Source of the DNA: Rhytidiadelphus loreus
Lineage: Eukaryota; Streptophyta; Bryopsida; Hypnales; Hylocomiaceae
Direction: 5' to 3'
Length of the DNA stretch: 64,000 nt
NCBI GenBank assembly: GCA_947034895.1
Contig: OX344762.1
Location: 85,864,981-85,928,980, forward strand
The notes beneath the pieces were generated by a model, which did not search any database, had not been told where the DNA came from, and saw nothing but the letters and a program-made list of their open reading frames with translations. This document shows positions 24,395 to 35,024 of the stretch, piece by piece. Position 1 is the first letter of the stretch, and the number at the start of each line of letters is the position of its first letter. Made by a program: the position numbers and the translations under genes.

Positions 24395-24850
24395 GAGTAT
24401 TATGATTGGCTACAAGACTTTCAATATTGCAACCAATCCTTGATGGATTTTGCAACCAACCCTTGGTCAGAAATATGAAGGTCTACATGACTAATATGGG
24501 CGCAAGGAGAATTGACCCCCTCATTGCCCCAGTCAACTTTGGTTTTTGAAAAAAACAGCCCCCTATGTTGTGCCAATTTTGTGGTAATTCTTGCATCACT
24601 ATAGAGTAATTTGGGGCCTCTGATTGCAAATATGAATTCAGAATTTCAAAAAAAAATTAAGCCTTGCAAATAAAAAATTCTAGGGTTTGCCCTGGAGGGG
24701 CAATAAGGGGGTCAATTCACCCTAGCCCTAATATGGGTGAAACATATTCTTTAGCTAAAAAAATCATAGTAATTACGTTTTTAGAAATAAAAATCTGAAA
24801 AATTATGAAAACCTTATGAACTCCATTTCTGCACATGGATTTTTTTTTCC
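24395..24850. repeat. Dispersed repeat interrupted by a 228-bp element
   Basis: This is the second copy of the 12072-12290 repeat. It is split by the insertion at 24501-24728, after which the match resumes (ATCATAGTAATTACG). It marks that insertion as younger than the repeat duplication. Confidence 0.6.
24501..24728. mobile_element. Mutator-like MITE with a 10-bp target duplication
   Basis: CTAATATGGG occurs at 24491-24500 and 24729-24738. Between them the ends are inverted repeats: GAATTGACCCCCTCATTGCCCC on the left pairs with GGGGCAATAAGGGGGTCAATTC on the right. The paralogous repeat at 12072-12290 lacks the insert. A 9-10 bp duplication with long inverted repeats suggests the Mutator (MULE) superfamily. 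No ORF is present. Confidence 0.72.
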
Positions 24851-24879
24851 TACGGTTGAAATCTGCCTTGCAGATACGT

Positions 24880-25589
24880 CTAATATCTGCTTAAGTGGTC
24901 AGAAATGGGTTACCTCACTTACGACTGCTTATAGCCATGGATGACGGAAAGAGAATTCAAATCCGTGGATGACTTCACCTTCCTACACCTGTCACTAAAT
25001 TGTAGCGTGTGCCCTCCACATGGACGACATTCATCCAAAAATATTTGACGAATGCCGAACTCCATCCAACGTCTTTCATCTATATCCTGAGCTCACCTCG
25101 TCGAAAATGCAACTGCGTCATCCACGTCGACGATACAAGCGTGGCCACCTACATCCACGCCACACTACCGCTCGATCTCCTCGATCTTCACCGTCCAACT
25201 CTGTAAAGAACAAGCCGACGCCGATCTACATAGGCCGTCAGATCAAAAAAATCCAATCTCAACCATCTATCCTCCTCCGTGAAAAGAAAAGAAATCTCCT
25301 GTTGTAAAAGAAGGCTCATATCCCTGACATTTCCTCCGCAGTTTCATGCCGAAGCAATCCTCTGTTGCATTCTCCGCTCGAATCTTGTTTTTCAATTATT
25401 CCAGTACAGTTGAGCTCGTCCGGTGCTTGAGCATTTCGCAGTTTCTAAGTTTTGGTATAGATTTTTTGCGATTCTGTAGAGTTTTACTGTTTTTTGGTAG
25501 AGTTTTACTGTTTTTTGGTAGAGTTTTTCAGTTTTTGGGTTGAGTTGTTTTTGGTGTTTCCAGGGTTTTGTGAATTGCGAGGGGGAGCT
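24880..25589 (+). promoter_or_regulatory. SDH2 promoter and 5' leader
   Basis: From about 24880 the composition shifts from AT-rich to balanced with CpG-containing runs, then to a T-rich leader with a tandem GAGTTTTACTGTTTTTTGGTA repeat around 25478-25520. This is typical of a plant promoter and 5'-UTR directly before the SDH2 start at 25590. No TATA box is clear. Confidence 0.4.
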
Positions 25590-27852
25590 ATGGCGTCGAT
25601 CGCGCGCGTCTCCCCGCGTGCGAAGGGGCTGGCAACCTTAATCTCTCGCTCGATCTCCTCCTCCTCGGCTTCTTCCACAGCGATGCACTCCGCCGAGGAC
25701 CAATCGGACCCTGCACCCGGCGTCACGGCTTCCAAGACGCCGAACATGAAGAAGTTTGCCATTTACCGATGGGACCCGGACAGGAGTGATAAGCCTTACC
25801 TAAAAACTTACAGCATCAACACGAACGAGTGCGGGCCGATGGTGCTGGACGCCTTGATAAAGATCAAGAACGAGATGGACACGGGTCTGACGTTCCGGAG
25901 GTCGTGTCGGGAGGGAATTTGCGGCTCTTGTGCGATGAACATCGCGGGCTCCAACGGTCTGGCTTGCTTGACGCCTATCGAGCCTAACCCCAAGTCTGAG
26001 ACTATTATCTCGCCGTTGCCGCACATGTACGTGGTCAAGGACCTTGTAGTGGACATGACGCAGTTCTACTCACAGTACAAGAGCATTGAGCCGTGGTTGA
26101 AGACGAAGAAGGGGGCGCCAGGGGGGAAGGAGTATCTGCAGTCCAAGAAGGATCGGTTGAAACTGGACGGCATGTATGAGTGCATCTTGTGTGCTTGTTG
26201 TACCACCTCGTGCCCTAGTTATTGGTGGAACCCTGACAAGTATTTGGGACCCGCGGCTCTGTTGCAGGCTCACAGGTTTCTTTTCTCTTGGTTCTCCTCT
26301 GTTGAATTTGCAAATTTGATATGTGTTTTATCTAAAATTGAACTACACTGTGAATTTAGAACTTAAGATGGGGTTAAAACTCTTATAAGCACTTCGAGAT
26401 GGAGAGGTCCTTCCCATCTCCAGGTGCTTGGTATGGGAAGACCCGACTGATAAGGTGAAATGGATTAGGGTTCGCTCAAATTTAGATAGAAAAATAGTCT
26501 TTGCCTTTAGTTTGTTTTAATAAGGTGAACTGTTTGTTTTTGGTAGTATTCTATTGTCAGTCGTTCTTCATCGGATTAGGTTATCTTCGATGACGTAACT
26601 CCCTGTCGTCACAAATTGAAATTGTGATAACCTCCTTGAAATGTGTTTCAGCGGAAAGGAGTCTGTCAAACTTGAATTTAAGTTGGGGAGATAAAATGTT
26701 ATATGCACTGAGGGATTCGTTTGTAGAGGCTTCGCTGCGTCCTCCTTTCTCCAGGGGGCTTGCGGAGGCCCTATGCACCCGTAATAATTGGGTTAGGGTT
26801 GGTTCGATTTTGCAAATGATTTTCTTAGTTTTCGGTCAGAGCAGTGGTATTTTTGTTGAAGAAGGGATTGTCAATCATTTTCCGTCGAATTAGGTGACTT
26901 AAAATTATGTATTTCCTGGATCATCATTTTTGTGTAATTTTTTGAAATCAGTATCAATGTGCAAGTAGGGTTTGAGACTCTTATGCGCGGCGGTGCCTCT
27001 GCTCCCACATCTGCTAGCTTGGTAAACGCCTTGGAAGCAGAGGTCATCTGCACTATGAGTCCTTTAATGAATACTCTGTAGCCGCAATGATGGATTTTCA
27101 AGGCGTAGTCCGTAGAAGCCTTTTATCTTCCGTTCTTGGCCATCTAAGCACTTTAAATGCCACCAAGGATTCCCAAACATGAAACGAAACCTAGAATTGG
27201 GGATGAGTCACCCTTGTATCCCCTTTGCCATTCCCTCATGTGGTATCTAGTTGCTGCGGTCAACCGATGAAGATTGCTCCTTTTTGTTGCCACGTACGAA
27301 GACTACCGGTCGTGTGGCATGGGCTTGTGTGGATTGCCCTCCTGAGCTCTCTGTTCTTCGTAGCCTGTGGAATTTCTGATGTATTTAGCTGGAATTGTTA
27401 ACTGGAACGTGCTTTGGTAATTTCCATCACTTTATAAAGAAAGGACAGGAGGGATGAATAATTGTGGCGTATATAATATATAAACCAATTTTAAATTGAC
27501 CGCTCTGTTAATTCATAGTCTTCTCAAGGCATATCTCACGTCTCACATCTTCACGCCTTATCTGTCGTTGAGTTGTACCTCAATCTATGCTGATGGTGGG
27601 GTAATTAATGGAGGCATTCTGTGTAGCAATCTTTATTTGACAGATTCATCTGACTCTATTTTTGCATATCACATTTTCAGGTGGATTTCGGACAGTAGAG
27701 ATGAATTCACAAAGGAGAGGCTGGAGGCATTAGACGACCCTTTCAAGCTTTACCGTTGCCATACCATCATGAATTGTGCGAAGGCCTGCCCCAAGGGTTT
27801 GAACCCAGGATTGCAGATCGCTGGGATTAAGCGAAAACAACTCACAGGATAG
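25590..27852 (+). CDS. SDH2: Succinate dehydrogenase iron-sulfur subunit (complex II), mitochondrial
   Basis: This subunit passes electrons from the FAD subunit of complex II to ubiquinone in the inner mitochondrial membrane. Two exons, 25590-26275 and 27681-27852, join in phase to give 285 residues. The first in-frame ATG after the leader ([13 protein letters not shown]) begins a Ser/Arg-rich mitochondrial presequence of about 50 residues. The [2Fe-2S] ligands are C106, C111, C114 and C126 ([13 protein letters not shown]...LAC). The [4Fe-4S]/[3Fe-4S] domain has [20 protein letters not shown] at 198-217, and exon 2 supplies [17 protein letters not shown] with C255, C261 and C265. All ligands are present, so the protein should be functional. 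The single 1.4-kb intron splits an Arg codon between the two C-terminal cysteine clusters. Length matches plant SDH2. The intron holds degenerate inverted repeats. Confidence 0.97.
26276..27680 (+). other. SDH2 intron with degenerate hairpin-forming segments
   Basis: The intron is GT-AG (AG/GTTTCT to TTTTCAG). It contains an inverted repeat at about 26384-26432 (AAGCACTTCGAGATGG with CCATCTCCAGGTGCTT). Two loosely similar segments near 26685-26780 and 26965-27060 also begin with a motif like TTATATGCAC or TTATGCGCGG and close with a partial inverted copy. No ORF matches a known protein. Confidence 0.35.
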
Positions 27853-29076
27853 GCAATGGCCATCTAAACCCTTGTGTCATAATTCACCATTGGTTGATGG
27901 AGACTGAAAGTAGTGCTGTTCAAGTGCTCACTGTAAATGTTCCATCCCTATGTTCCAAGTATGTTTTAGTGCGCCCCGCATTCCAGGTATACGTCAGGTA
28001 CCTAGCAATAATTTGATTACCTGGTTGCCTTGTTACTTGACATCGAGAAATATGAGAAGCTGTATTGGTATCGGCACACTTGTGAACACTTTGAAGTGAG
28101 TTGATTCACCGCTCATCAGGCATTTGCTATGCGCGTGACGGCAATTAATTCTCGCTGTAGCCCAGTCACGTTCCTTGAAATTTTATGAGTTGAATGTTTT
28201 TGCTCTGCGAATGGTGCCAAAATATTCTAATTTCGGTATCTTGTGTGGGATGCTTTCTGGTATAGCGTACTTTATTTCTTAGTGTCGATTATATCGTGGG
28301 CGCTTTATGTAACGCACTGTTCGCTAGTTTGATTTTCGAGTTAGTTTCCTCTGATCGTTTTGCGTCGTGGGGCAGCTTTGACTGATCAAATGGCTTTATT
28401 TAGCCACATACTTTTTGTTGAATTCATTTGCATCATAAACACGGAGTAGATGATTGTCGCAATACAAGTTACAAACCGGCGAGGAATGTTTGTTGGCTCT
28501 GGACTGTAGGGGAGAAGGCTTTGAGTATATATTTTTCTCAAAAAACAAGCCAGTACAACAGCGTGCACTGTGGAAATTTGGGCTCACTGAGGCTGTCCAC
28601 TTGTTACTACCGGTATCATCATTGCTAGTGCCTCAGTAACAATATTTTGAAATACTCAGATTTTGTGAAATTGACCACTGACCGTGTGGAATTGAAGTTC
28701 TTTTGAGTGACGTATCCAGCAATCTACGAACTGTAGAGGAAGCATTAGCGTTACATTTGCATCCAGTAATTTGGTTCATGGTTGACAAAGTTTACTTTTG
28801 AACAAAAAAACTTCCAATGCAGTTCGCTTAGTGAAGAATTTCGCTCTGGTTTGATTTGCGTCATAATTCAAGGAAAAATACCATAATCACAAAATACAGG
28901 ATGAACTTTGTAAGGCCTAGACCATGCCCATTTTTTTCTCATGCTAAATGTCATAGCTACACTTAAAAATATGCAACAAAATTTCAGGAATGACCAAGAA
29001 ATGGTATGCAACATCAAGGCCTACATTTTGACAAGAATAATGTTGACAAGGAAATCACCAACAAGATGGAGGCATG
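27853..29076. other. SDH2 3' region and spacer
   Basis: The first few hundred bases keep gene-like composition and probably include the SDH2 3'-UTR, but I find no clear AATAAA. From about 28860 the sequence becomes AT-rich spacer. Short frames on both strands near 28390-28640 look like chance. Confidence 0.45.
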
Positions 29077-29952
29077 TTAATCCTAAAAGATGAAGTGCCC
29101 CATCGTGGGACAATTGAAAGTTTGGGTTAGTTCTTATGATCTCAATTTTTGGCCTGATTTTTTGGAACTTTTTTTGAAGATAGAAAAACACATTGGCTTT
29201 TTAGGAATACAAATTTTGTCTCAATCAATGTTTGGGAGGAAAAGTTATGTCATCCTAAGCTCAAAATGGAGTTCATTAGGCAATACAAAAAGAAATCCCA
29301 AAATCCGACATTAAAGTTTTTAAATTTTGTTTCTCATAGAAATTATTATTGTCTACTTAGAAGGATTTGATTCCTTCTATACAAACAAATGATGAGAAAG
29401 TTATGGAGGGTCTTATTTTATGGGCTTTGATTTATATAATTCATATAATTCATTTTAGAATTCAATTTTTACAATTTTTCCAAAAAAATAAATTGAGATA
29501 TGGTTTAATTTGCTTTCTAGAACAATCTAACCTTTTGGATTTGTGGGTCTCATTTTCATCTTAGGGCTAATTATTAACAATTAAAATTTTCTTTCTATTT
29601 GATATCATTGCTACTTAATAATATTCTTAACAATGAAAATCAATTGTGTGTTATTATAATTTTTTTGTTACTCAATTTTTTTGACATAAATTTTTTAATT
29701 CAAAATCTATAATGCAAAAGAAAATTTAAGTTAAGAAGATTCAAAGCTTTAAGCACAAATATATTATATTCTATGTTGTCAAAGTTTTTGAAATTTCTTC
29801 CATACAATTTCACACTAGTTCAATGCAAGATCATGTGGTTAAATATGCAAAAAAAAACAATTTCTAATAATTTTGCACTTTGCAATAGAAATGGTAGTTT
29901 TGAGTGTTTCTTGACAAAATAAAGGCCTTAGTTGGTCATGTTTATGGGTTGA
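29077..29952. mobile_element. TTAA-flanked DNA element U3, degenerate copy
   Basis: TTAA at 29077-29080 is followed by TCCTAAAAG, and the right end reads TTTATGGG followed by TTGA. Both are decayed forms of the TTAA-CCCCTAAAG pattern. The interior tracks the intact element at 31457-32027: a TTATGATCTCAA-type block, a GTTATGTCATCCTAAG block and a right-end block with ATGGTAGTTTTG. It is older than its relatives and has no ORF. Confidence 0.55.
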
Positions 29953-30859
29953 CACCCCATAAATACTTGTATATGTTGGATACATAAAATAGAATAAAGT
30001 AGACTTTTTGTTGTCTTGCATAATTACCACTCAATTTTTACCCAATTCCAATAAAGTATACCAAATTTCAATTCCAAAAAATCAAAATTCCATTTTGGTG
30101 AATTTTTAAAGTCAATTTTTATAGTTTTATATAATATATTAAATTGAATACAATTGGTGATGAATTTTTATAATTTGATTGCATGGATATGTAGGGAACA
30201 TCCATATGCACATCTTTCATATTAAAAAAACAAATCTCAAGTAATCAAAATATGATCAATGAAGAGTTCAATGAAAAGTGTTGTATGACCAAACTTTGAA
30301 GAAATGGATATCTCTATATTGTAACTTAATTTTGGCAAAGTAATTGTACCATCATGCTCAAATATATGAAATTAGTTACCATGTGAGGTGCAAATAGAAA
30401 ATTTCAATTCTAAAAAAGAAATATGTATTTTACAACATTTTAAGCATTGTCACTCAAACATGGAAATCTCTATAGACGGAATTGTGAAACTTTTTTGGAG
30501 ATGCTTGTTGAAAAGAAGAGGTGCGTATGAATGTTCCCTACATATCTATGGAGTCAAATTTAAAAAATTCATATCCAATTGTTCTCAATAAAATATTTTG
30601 TAAAACCATGAAAATGTTAAAAATTCACCAAAAATGGAGTTTTGTTTTTTTGAAACTAAAATTTGGTGTGCATGATTGGGATTGGGGAAGGATGCAATGA
30701 TAATTATGCTTACCAAAATATACCAATTATATATTGCACATTGTAAAAAAGATGTGGATGGCTCAAGTCAACTACCATATCACTACCGTAAATAGTGAGT
30801 GAATGTGCATCTTCAAGTTTTGGTTTACATTAAGTCAATGATTTATGCTTTTTAATTTA

Positions 30860-31275
30860 ATTACCCCCCTCTCCATTCTTATATTTTTCAGATTTACTCA
30901 TGTGAGCAAACGATATAGGATAATGTATATGTATTTTGTATGTATTCTTGTTGGTATCCATATTTCGTATATGTCTTATGTATACAATTGAATAGTATAC
31001 AGCTGTACAATATATTCGGCTGAGATGCACCTCATTGACGGCCAACTGGAGGGGGGGAGTTTGTTTTTTTAAATTGATGAATGATCCAACAGTATATCCG
31101 ACTAAGATGCATGACATGAGTACACAATGGATATTTTACTGGAAAAAAAATTGAATCAATGGCTACGGTGGATACTTGCAAGTCCCATCAATGGTTTACA
31201 ATTTTTCGTAGGGGTGGGTGGGGGAGCCCAAGCACCCAGTTCTATAAACACAAAAGATAGTATGTTTCAAGAGAC
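30860..31275. repeat. Dispersed repeat W2
   Basis: ACCCCCCTCTCC on the left, GTATCCATATTTCG in the middle, and GTTCTATAAACAC...GATAGTATG on the right recall W1 at 20855-21410. The two copies are diverged. The spacer 29953-30859 shows nothing else I can name. Confidence 0.35.
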
Positions 31276-31322
31276 AGAACATACACATCCATACTTCATT
31301 CCCCACAGCCATTGATTCAATT
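31151..31322. repeat. Inverted repeat TTGAATCAATGGCT plus adjacent direct repeat
   Basis: TTGAATCAATGGCT at about 31151 pairs with AGCCATTGATTCAA at 31308-31321, so this stretch could fold into a stem with a loop of about 140 nt. A direct repeat CATCCATACTTCAYTCCCCACA occurs at about 31286 and again at about 31357, just beyond the stem. It may be a small foldback element or the edge of W2. Confidence 0.45.
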
Positions 31323-31452
31323 CAAGATAGTTTCTTTTGTATGAAACAAACATACGCATCCATACTTCACTCCCCACAAACTTTCGACAAGATCCCAAGT
31401 AAAAGAAACTATGCTAGGACAAACCCTAGATATGATAGTACACTATATGGTG

Positions 31453-32031
31453 TTAACCCCTAAAGTCCCATTGTTCCTACTAGGGACAAAATGGATTTTG
31501 GGCAGGCTCCTATGATCTCAAATTTTACTAGCACTTTTTAAAACTTTCTCATAAGATAGATAAACTTATGAGCTCTCTGGGAATATAATTTTTATTCTAA
31601 TCAGTGCCCCAAAGCAAAAGTTATGCCATAGTAACCTCAAAATGGGAGAGACCGGGCAGCAAAAAAAATCCACAAAAAATTGAAATAATAATTTTAATAT
31701 TTTTTTTCTTGTAGATTATATTTTCTTCTAAATGAGAAGCTTTGATTCATTCCATTTGGATTAGTGATGTGAAAGTTATGGAATTTCTTGTTTTGCGGAC
31801 AATCATAGCTACTTCTTGAAAGAATTTTTTTTACTTTGAATGCTAATATCTTTCAATCTATACGGTCAAACATCACAAAATTTTTATCACATGATCTAAG
31901 ACAAGTGTAGAATAAGATCCTATGGTTAAATTCTAAAAAATATTTTAAAATTTTATTTCATAGGTGAATGTAGCAAAAGTGGTAGTTTTGTGGTTTGGGC
32001 AGAAAAATGGCCTTGGGACTTTAGGGGTTAA
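31453..32031. mobile_element. TTAA-flanked DNA element U2 (intact, 571-bp body)
   Basis: TTAA (31453-31456) is followed by CCCCTAAAGTCCCA, and the right end is TGGGACTTTAGGGG followed by TTAA (32028-32031). That is a perfect 14-bp terminal inverted repeat. Perfect ends and target duplication mark it as the youngest-looking member of the TTAA set in this window. It shares interior blocks with U1 and U3 and has no ORF. Confidence 0.8.
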
Positions 32032-32825
32032 AAGAAGTTCGTAAATGAAGGTTTGGGTAGTTACGGAAGCAAGGTGGTCTTGCATGTGAGATTCCCAACC
32101 TGAAGCTACCTGTCAACAGGATCCGCATTGTAAGATATCTCTGCAGAACATGAAGTTTCTGTACAACACAGGCATGTATTGTTGACAGAAATAATTTTTG
32201 CAGTATGTCATGACACTTCCATCCCAGAATTGGGAAACCGTGTAGATGCTTGGTTCGCTCCAGGTGGTGCCACCAAAAATTCGTTGAGGATAAAGACCGG
32301 GACTATGTAGTAAACTGACCATTTTCACAATCTCTCATCCACGTGCATTGGAGATCCATCCAAGGTTTATAATACCATAAAACATGACTACTATGTAATG
32401 TTCAGTACAGAAGTAGGACACTAAGCAATGATACCTAGCAGCACGATTCACTTTGACAAACATCAAGAGTGTCGTATCGGAAGGCTCAGAACATGTAAGC
32501 AAATACAATAGATAGGTACTCTGGAAGACATAAAAATTGTTGAAAAAAACATAATGACAACAAAAATCACAATTATTTCAAGTTCAAGCACTACAAAAGC
32601 AAAAGAAAGAGCCTCCTGTTTAGTTCCGTTTCAACTAACACAAAGAGTTGAACTACAGAACAAAACAAAATAAAATTAGAAGCCAGAAAGGTAGTCAGCT
32701 TTGATTGCATTTCTACTAGCTACAGGTTTGAGCAGATAGTTCCATAAAGACCACCACCTTTTACTTCTAATCCTGTAAACCGTGAAACTATGATCAAAAC
32801 ACAATCTTTCAACCCGGCATTATTA
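32032..32825 (-). other. Probable 3'-UTR and downstream region of the CCHC gene
   Basis: The segment just beyond the CCHC stop codon has gene-like composition for about 700 bp. A 71-codon minus-strand frame at 32113-32328 matches no family I know and is more likely untranslated sequence. No canonical poly(A) signal is convincing. Confidence 0.4.
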
Positions 32826-35024
32826 TCACCGGCGACGTGGTCCTCGAGTACCGGTAATCATAGGTGTAGATGGACATTCTACAGCCAAATGTCCACGGCC
32901 ACCACAGTTGTTGCAGATAACGACCTGAAAAAACGATAAAAATTTAAGATATTGACAAACACTTGACCTAAACAAACACTACCCAATAACACAGATTAAG
33001 TGTCAATCATCTGAAACTTAGATGTCCAGACTGGAGGCAGATATTGAACCAAATGCAGTTAAGATCCGGAGTACTGGTTTAAGAACCAAAGAGGAAACAT
33101 GTCGATTTTATGAAGAACCAAGTCATGCTAAAAATTTACCTGCAAGCAGTCTTTGCTTTTGTGGCCGCGTTGGTGACAGTTATGACAGATCATATCACTA
33201 GGAGTGAAAGTAGAAGAAGGGCCTCTCATGGGAGGGGGTGCGGTGCCGATAAGGGGACAATCTCGAGCAATGTGGCCGGGTTGGCTGCAGCCATTGCACA
33301 CAGGGCTATTTAGGCAGTCTCGTGCCAGATGCCCAGGCTGGCGGCAATTATTGCAAGCCTTCTCGTTTGGGCAGTCAACAGCAAGATGCCCTGGTCGATA
33401 ACAGTTGTTGCAGAGCCACGCTTTGGGAATACCTCCTTCCTGTGCAGCACACCCCTTAGCCAGATGTCCAGGTTTTCCACAGTTGTTGCAGATAGGTTCA
33501 CTGCGGCACTCGCTGGCAATATGTCCCGGCTTCTTGCAGTTGCGGCACAGAGGCTCCACGGGACACGAAGCTGCAATATGCCTGTCAACAAGGAATTCGT
33601 AAGAGAACTATACTATACCAAGTTCATTTCAAGCAATAACATTTGAACCCGTCCATATTTATCATATAAAACGCTTTCATAACATAAAATTACACAGGAT
33701 GCTTTGAGAAAGACAACTTCTGTAGCGCTTCCTTAATACACAATCCAGAAACACCATGACACGTGAGGTTCTACACTACATATTGCATTCCACAAACAAG
33801 ACAGAAAAATGCACTCAGATTGTAAGGACGTACCCTGAACCTCCACAATTATTACAGACTGCTGCATTTGGGCAATCTCGAGCGAAATGCCCAGTCCGCC
33901 TGCAATTGTTACACAACTCTGGAGCTACACCCCTGTAAACAAAACACGAATCAAAACCACAAGAACCGAATTGGCATATTAATAAAAAGATGACGGAGCA
34001 TGTTCAAACCCTAGCAAAGTATTTTGTGGCATCACAGAAGGTATAAGAATTTAGCAAACATTACAAGAACAGAGATAGAGTTGCAGAACATGCATCTTTC
34101 TCACTCTAATATCCATCAAATGATTGCATAAATACACGTGAGAAAGATGGTTTTAAGCTGAACCACATCGACTCCTAATGAAGTTCCCCAGTGTAGCCTG
34201 TGGCACTCGCCATGTTTAAACTGAGAGGCATGGCTCGCAATCCTCAAACTGTCCACCATGGGTACCACGAAGCAATAAGACATGGGACGTCTGCACAAAT
34301 CCCGTGTATTCACTGCTGGGAGGATCTTGGAGGAAGTATTTAGGCCACTACCCATCGAACCATCACCACCATCACCACCATATACTTTTCCCACAACCCC
34401 TAAAAAACTTCAACACTTCAGTCATACCATAGCACACTCCACTTCCACCCGAACATTCAAAACTCCCGCCTCAACCATCCCTACATTTCACCATCTCATC
34501 ATACAAAACTCCCTCCCATTTTATCTCCACATATTCTATCCGGACCTTCACATCCTTCCCCCAAATTTCTGCCCACAACCTGAGCGACCACAACCTTCCA
34601 TTTCTCCTGACATGCCATACCCAAAACTTCCCTCTTCACCCTTCACATCAACCCAATGAAATAACAACCCTCCATTCTTTCCAACATGCCATTCGTCCAA
34701 ACCTCCTGTCTTCAACTTCCGAATCAGACACTTAATTTTTTCCCAGGAAGTCCACAATGTATGTATCCTCGAAAAGGCCCATGGCTTTGGCTTTGCACAA
34801 GAAGACGAAGTTGAGGCAGCGCAAAAGTGGATGCATCACCTGGAAGGCCCCGATCGCGGGCCATACCCGTTGCCCTCTCGAGGGTTATACGCGTTGTAAG
34901 GACTGCTTCGACGAAACGACCGCTTCCCAACAATCCCACTCTGAATACGGCGGCCTCCCCCGCCCCGCGCGGCGAGATCATCTAAACTCATCCCTAACTT
35001 CGTCTGTGTATCCAGGGTAGACAT
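32826..35024 (-). CDS. CNBP/GIS2-like protein with nine CCHC zinc knuckles
   Basis: This is a single-stranded nucleic-acid-binding protein of the CNBP/GIS2 type, usually linked to translation and RNA control; the role here is inferred from family. Four exons, in gene order, are 35024-34840, 33932-33834, 33581-33140 and 32924-32826. All are in phase and give 274 residues. An arginine/glycine-rich N-terminus ([10 protein letters not shown]...[16 protein letters not shown]) precedes nine CX2CX4HX4C knuckles, for example [45 protein letters not shown] and the last, [16 protein letters not shown] Pro-rich linker ([18 protein letters not shown]) separates knuckles 7 and 8. The architecture matches the plant family of about 250-270 residues. 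The ATG at 35024 gives the longest form; the one at 34991 has a better purine context and would give 263 residues. The introns break within or between knuckles. Confidence 0.93.
34330..34740 (-). other. Strand-asymmetric segment in CCHC intron 1
   Basis: Within intron 1 the plus strand is nearly free of G. From 34441 to 34500, for example, there are 2 G and 27 C. The sense (minus) transcript is therefore G-rich and C-poor over about 400 nt. Open frames in the segment on either strand follow from this composition and match no known protein. The start carries a CACCATCACCACCAT run. Confidence 0.5.

Noticed and set aside
24501..24728. Reading the 228-bp insert as a TTAA or CACTA element
   Set aside because: The 10-bp duplication and GAATTGACC ends do not fit either; Mutator-like is the better match.
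26348..26362. GATGGGGTTAAAAC in the SDH2 intron as a TTAA-element end
   Set aside because: No partner terminus nearby, and the similarity is only eight bases.
32113..32328. 71-codon minus-strand frame after the CCHC gene
   Set aside because: No family match and no splice link to the CCHC exons; most likely 3'-UTR.
34282..34659. 125-codon Pro/Ser/Thr-rich plus-strand frame
   Set aside because: It lies antisense in CCHC intron 1 and results from the C-rich, G-poor composition there.
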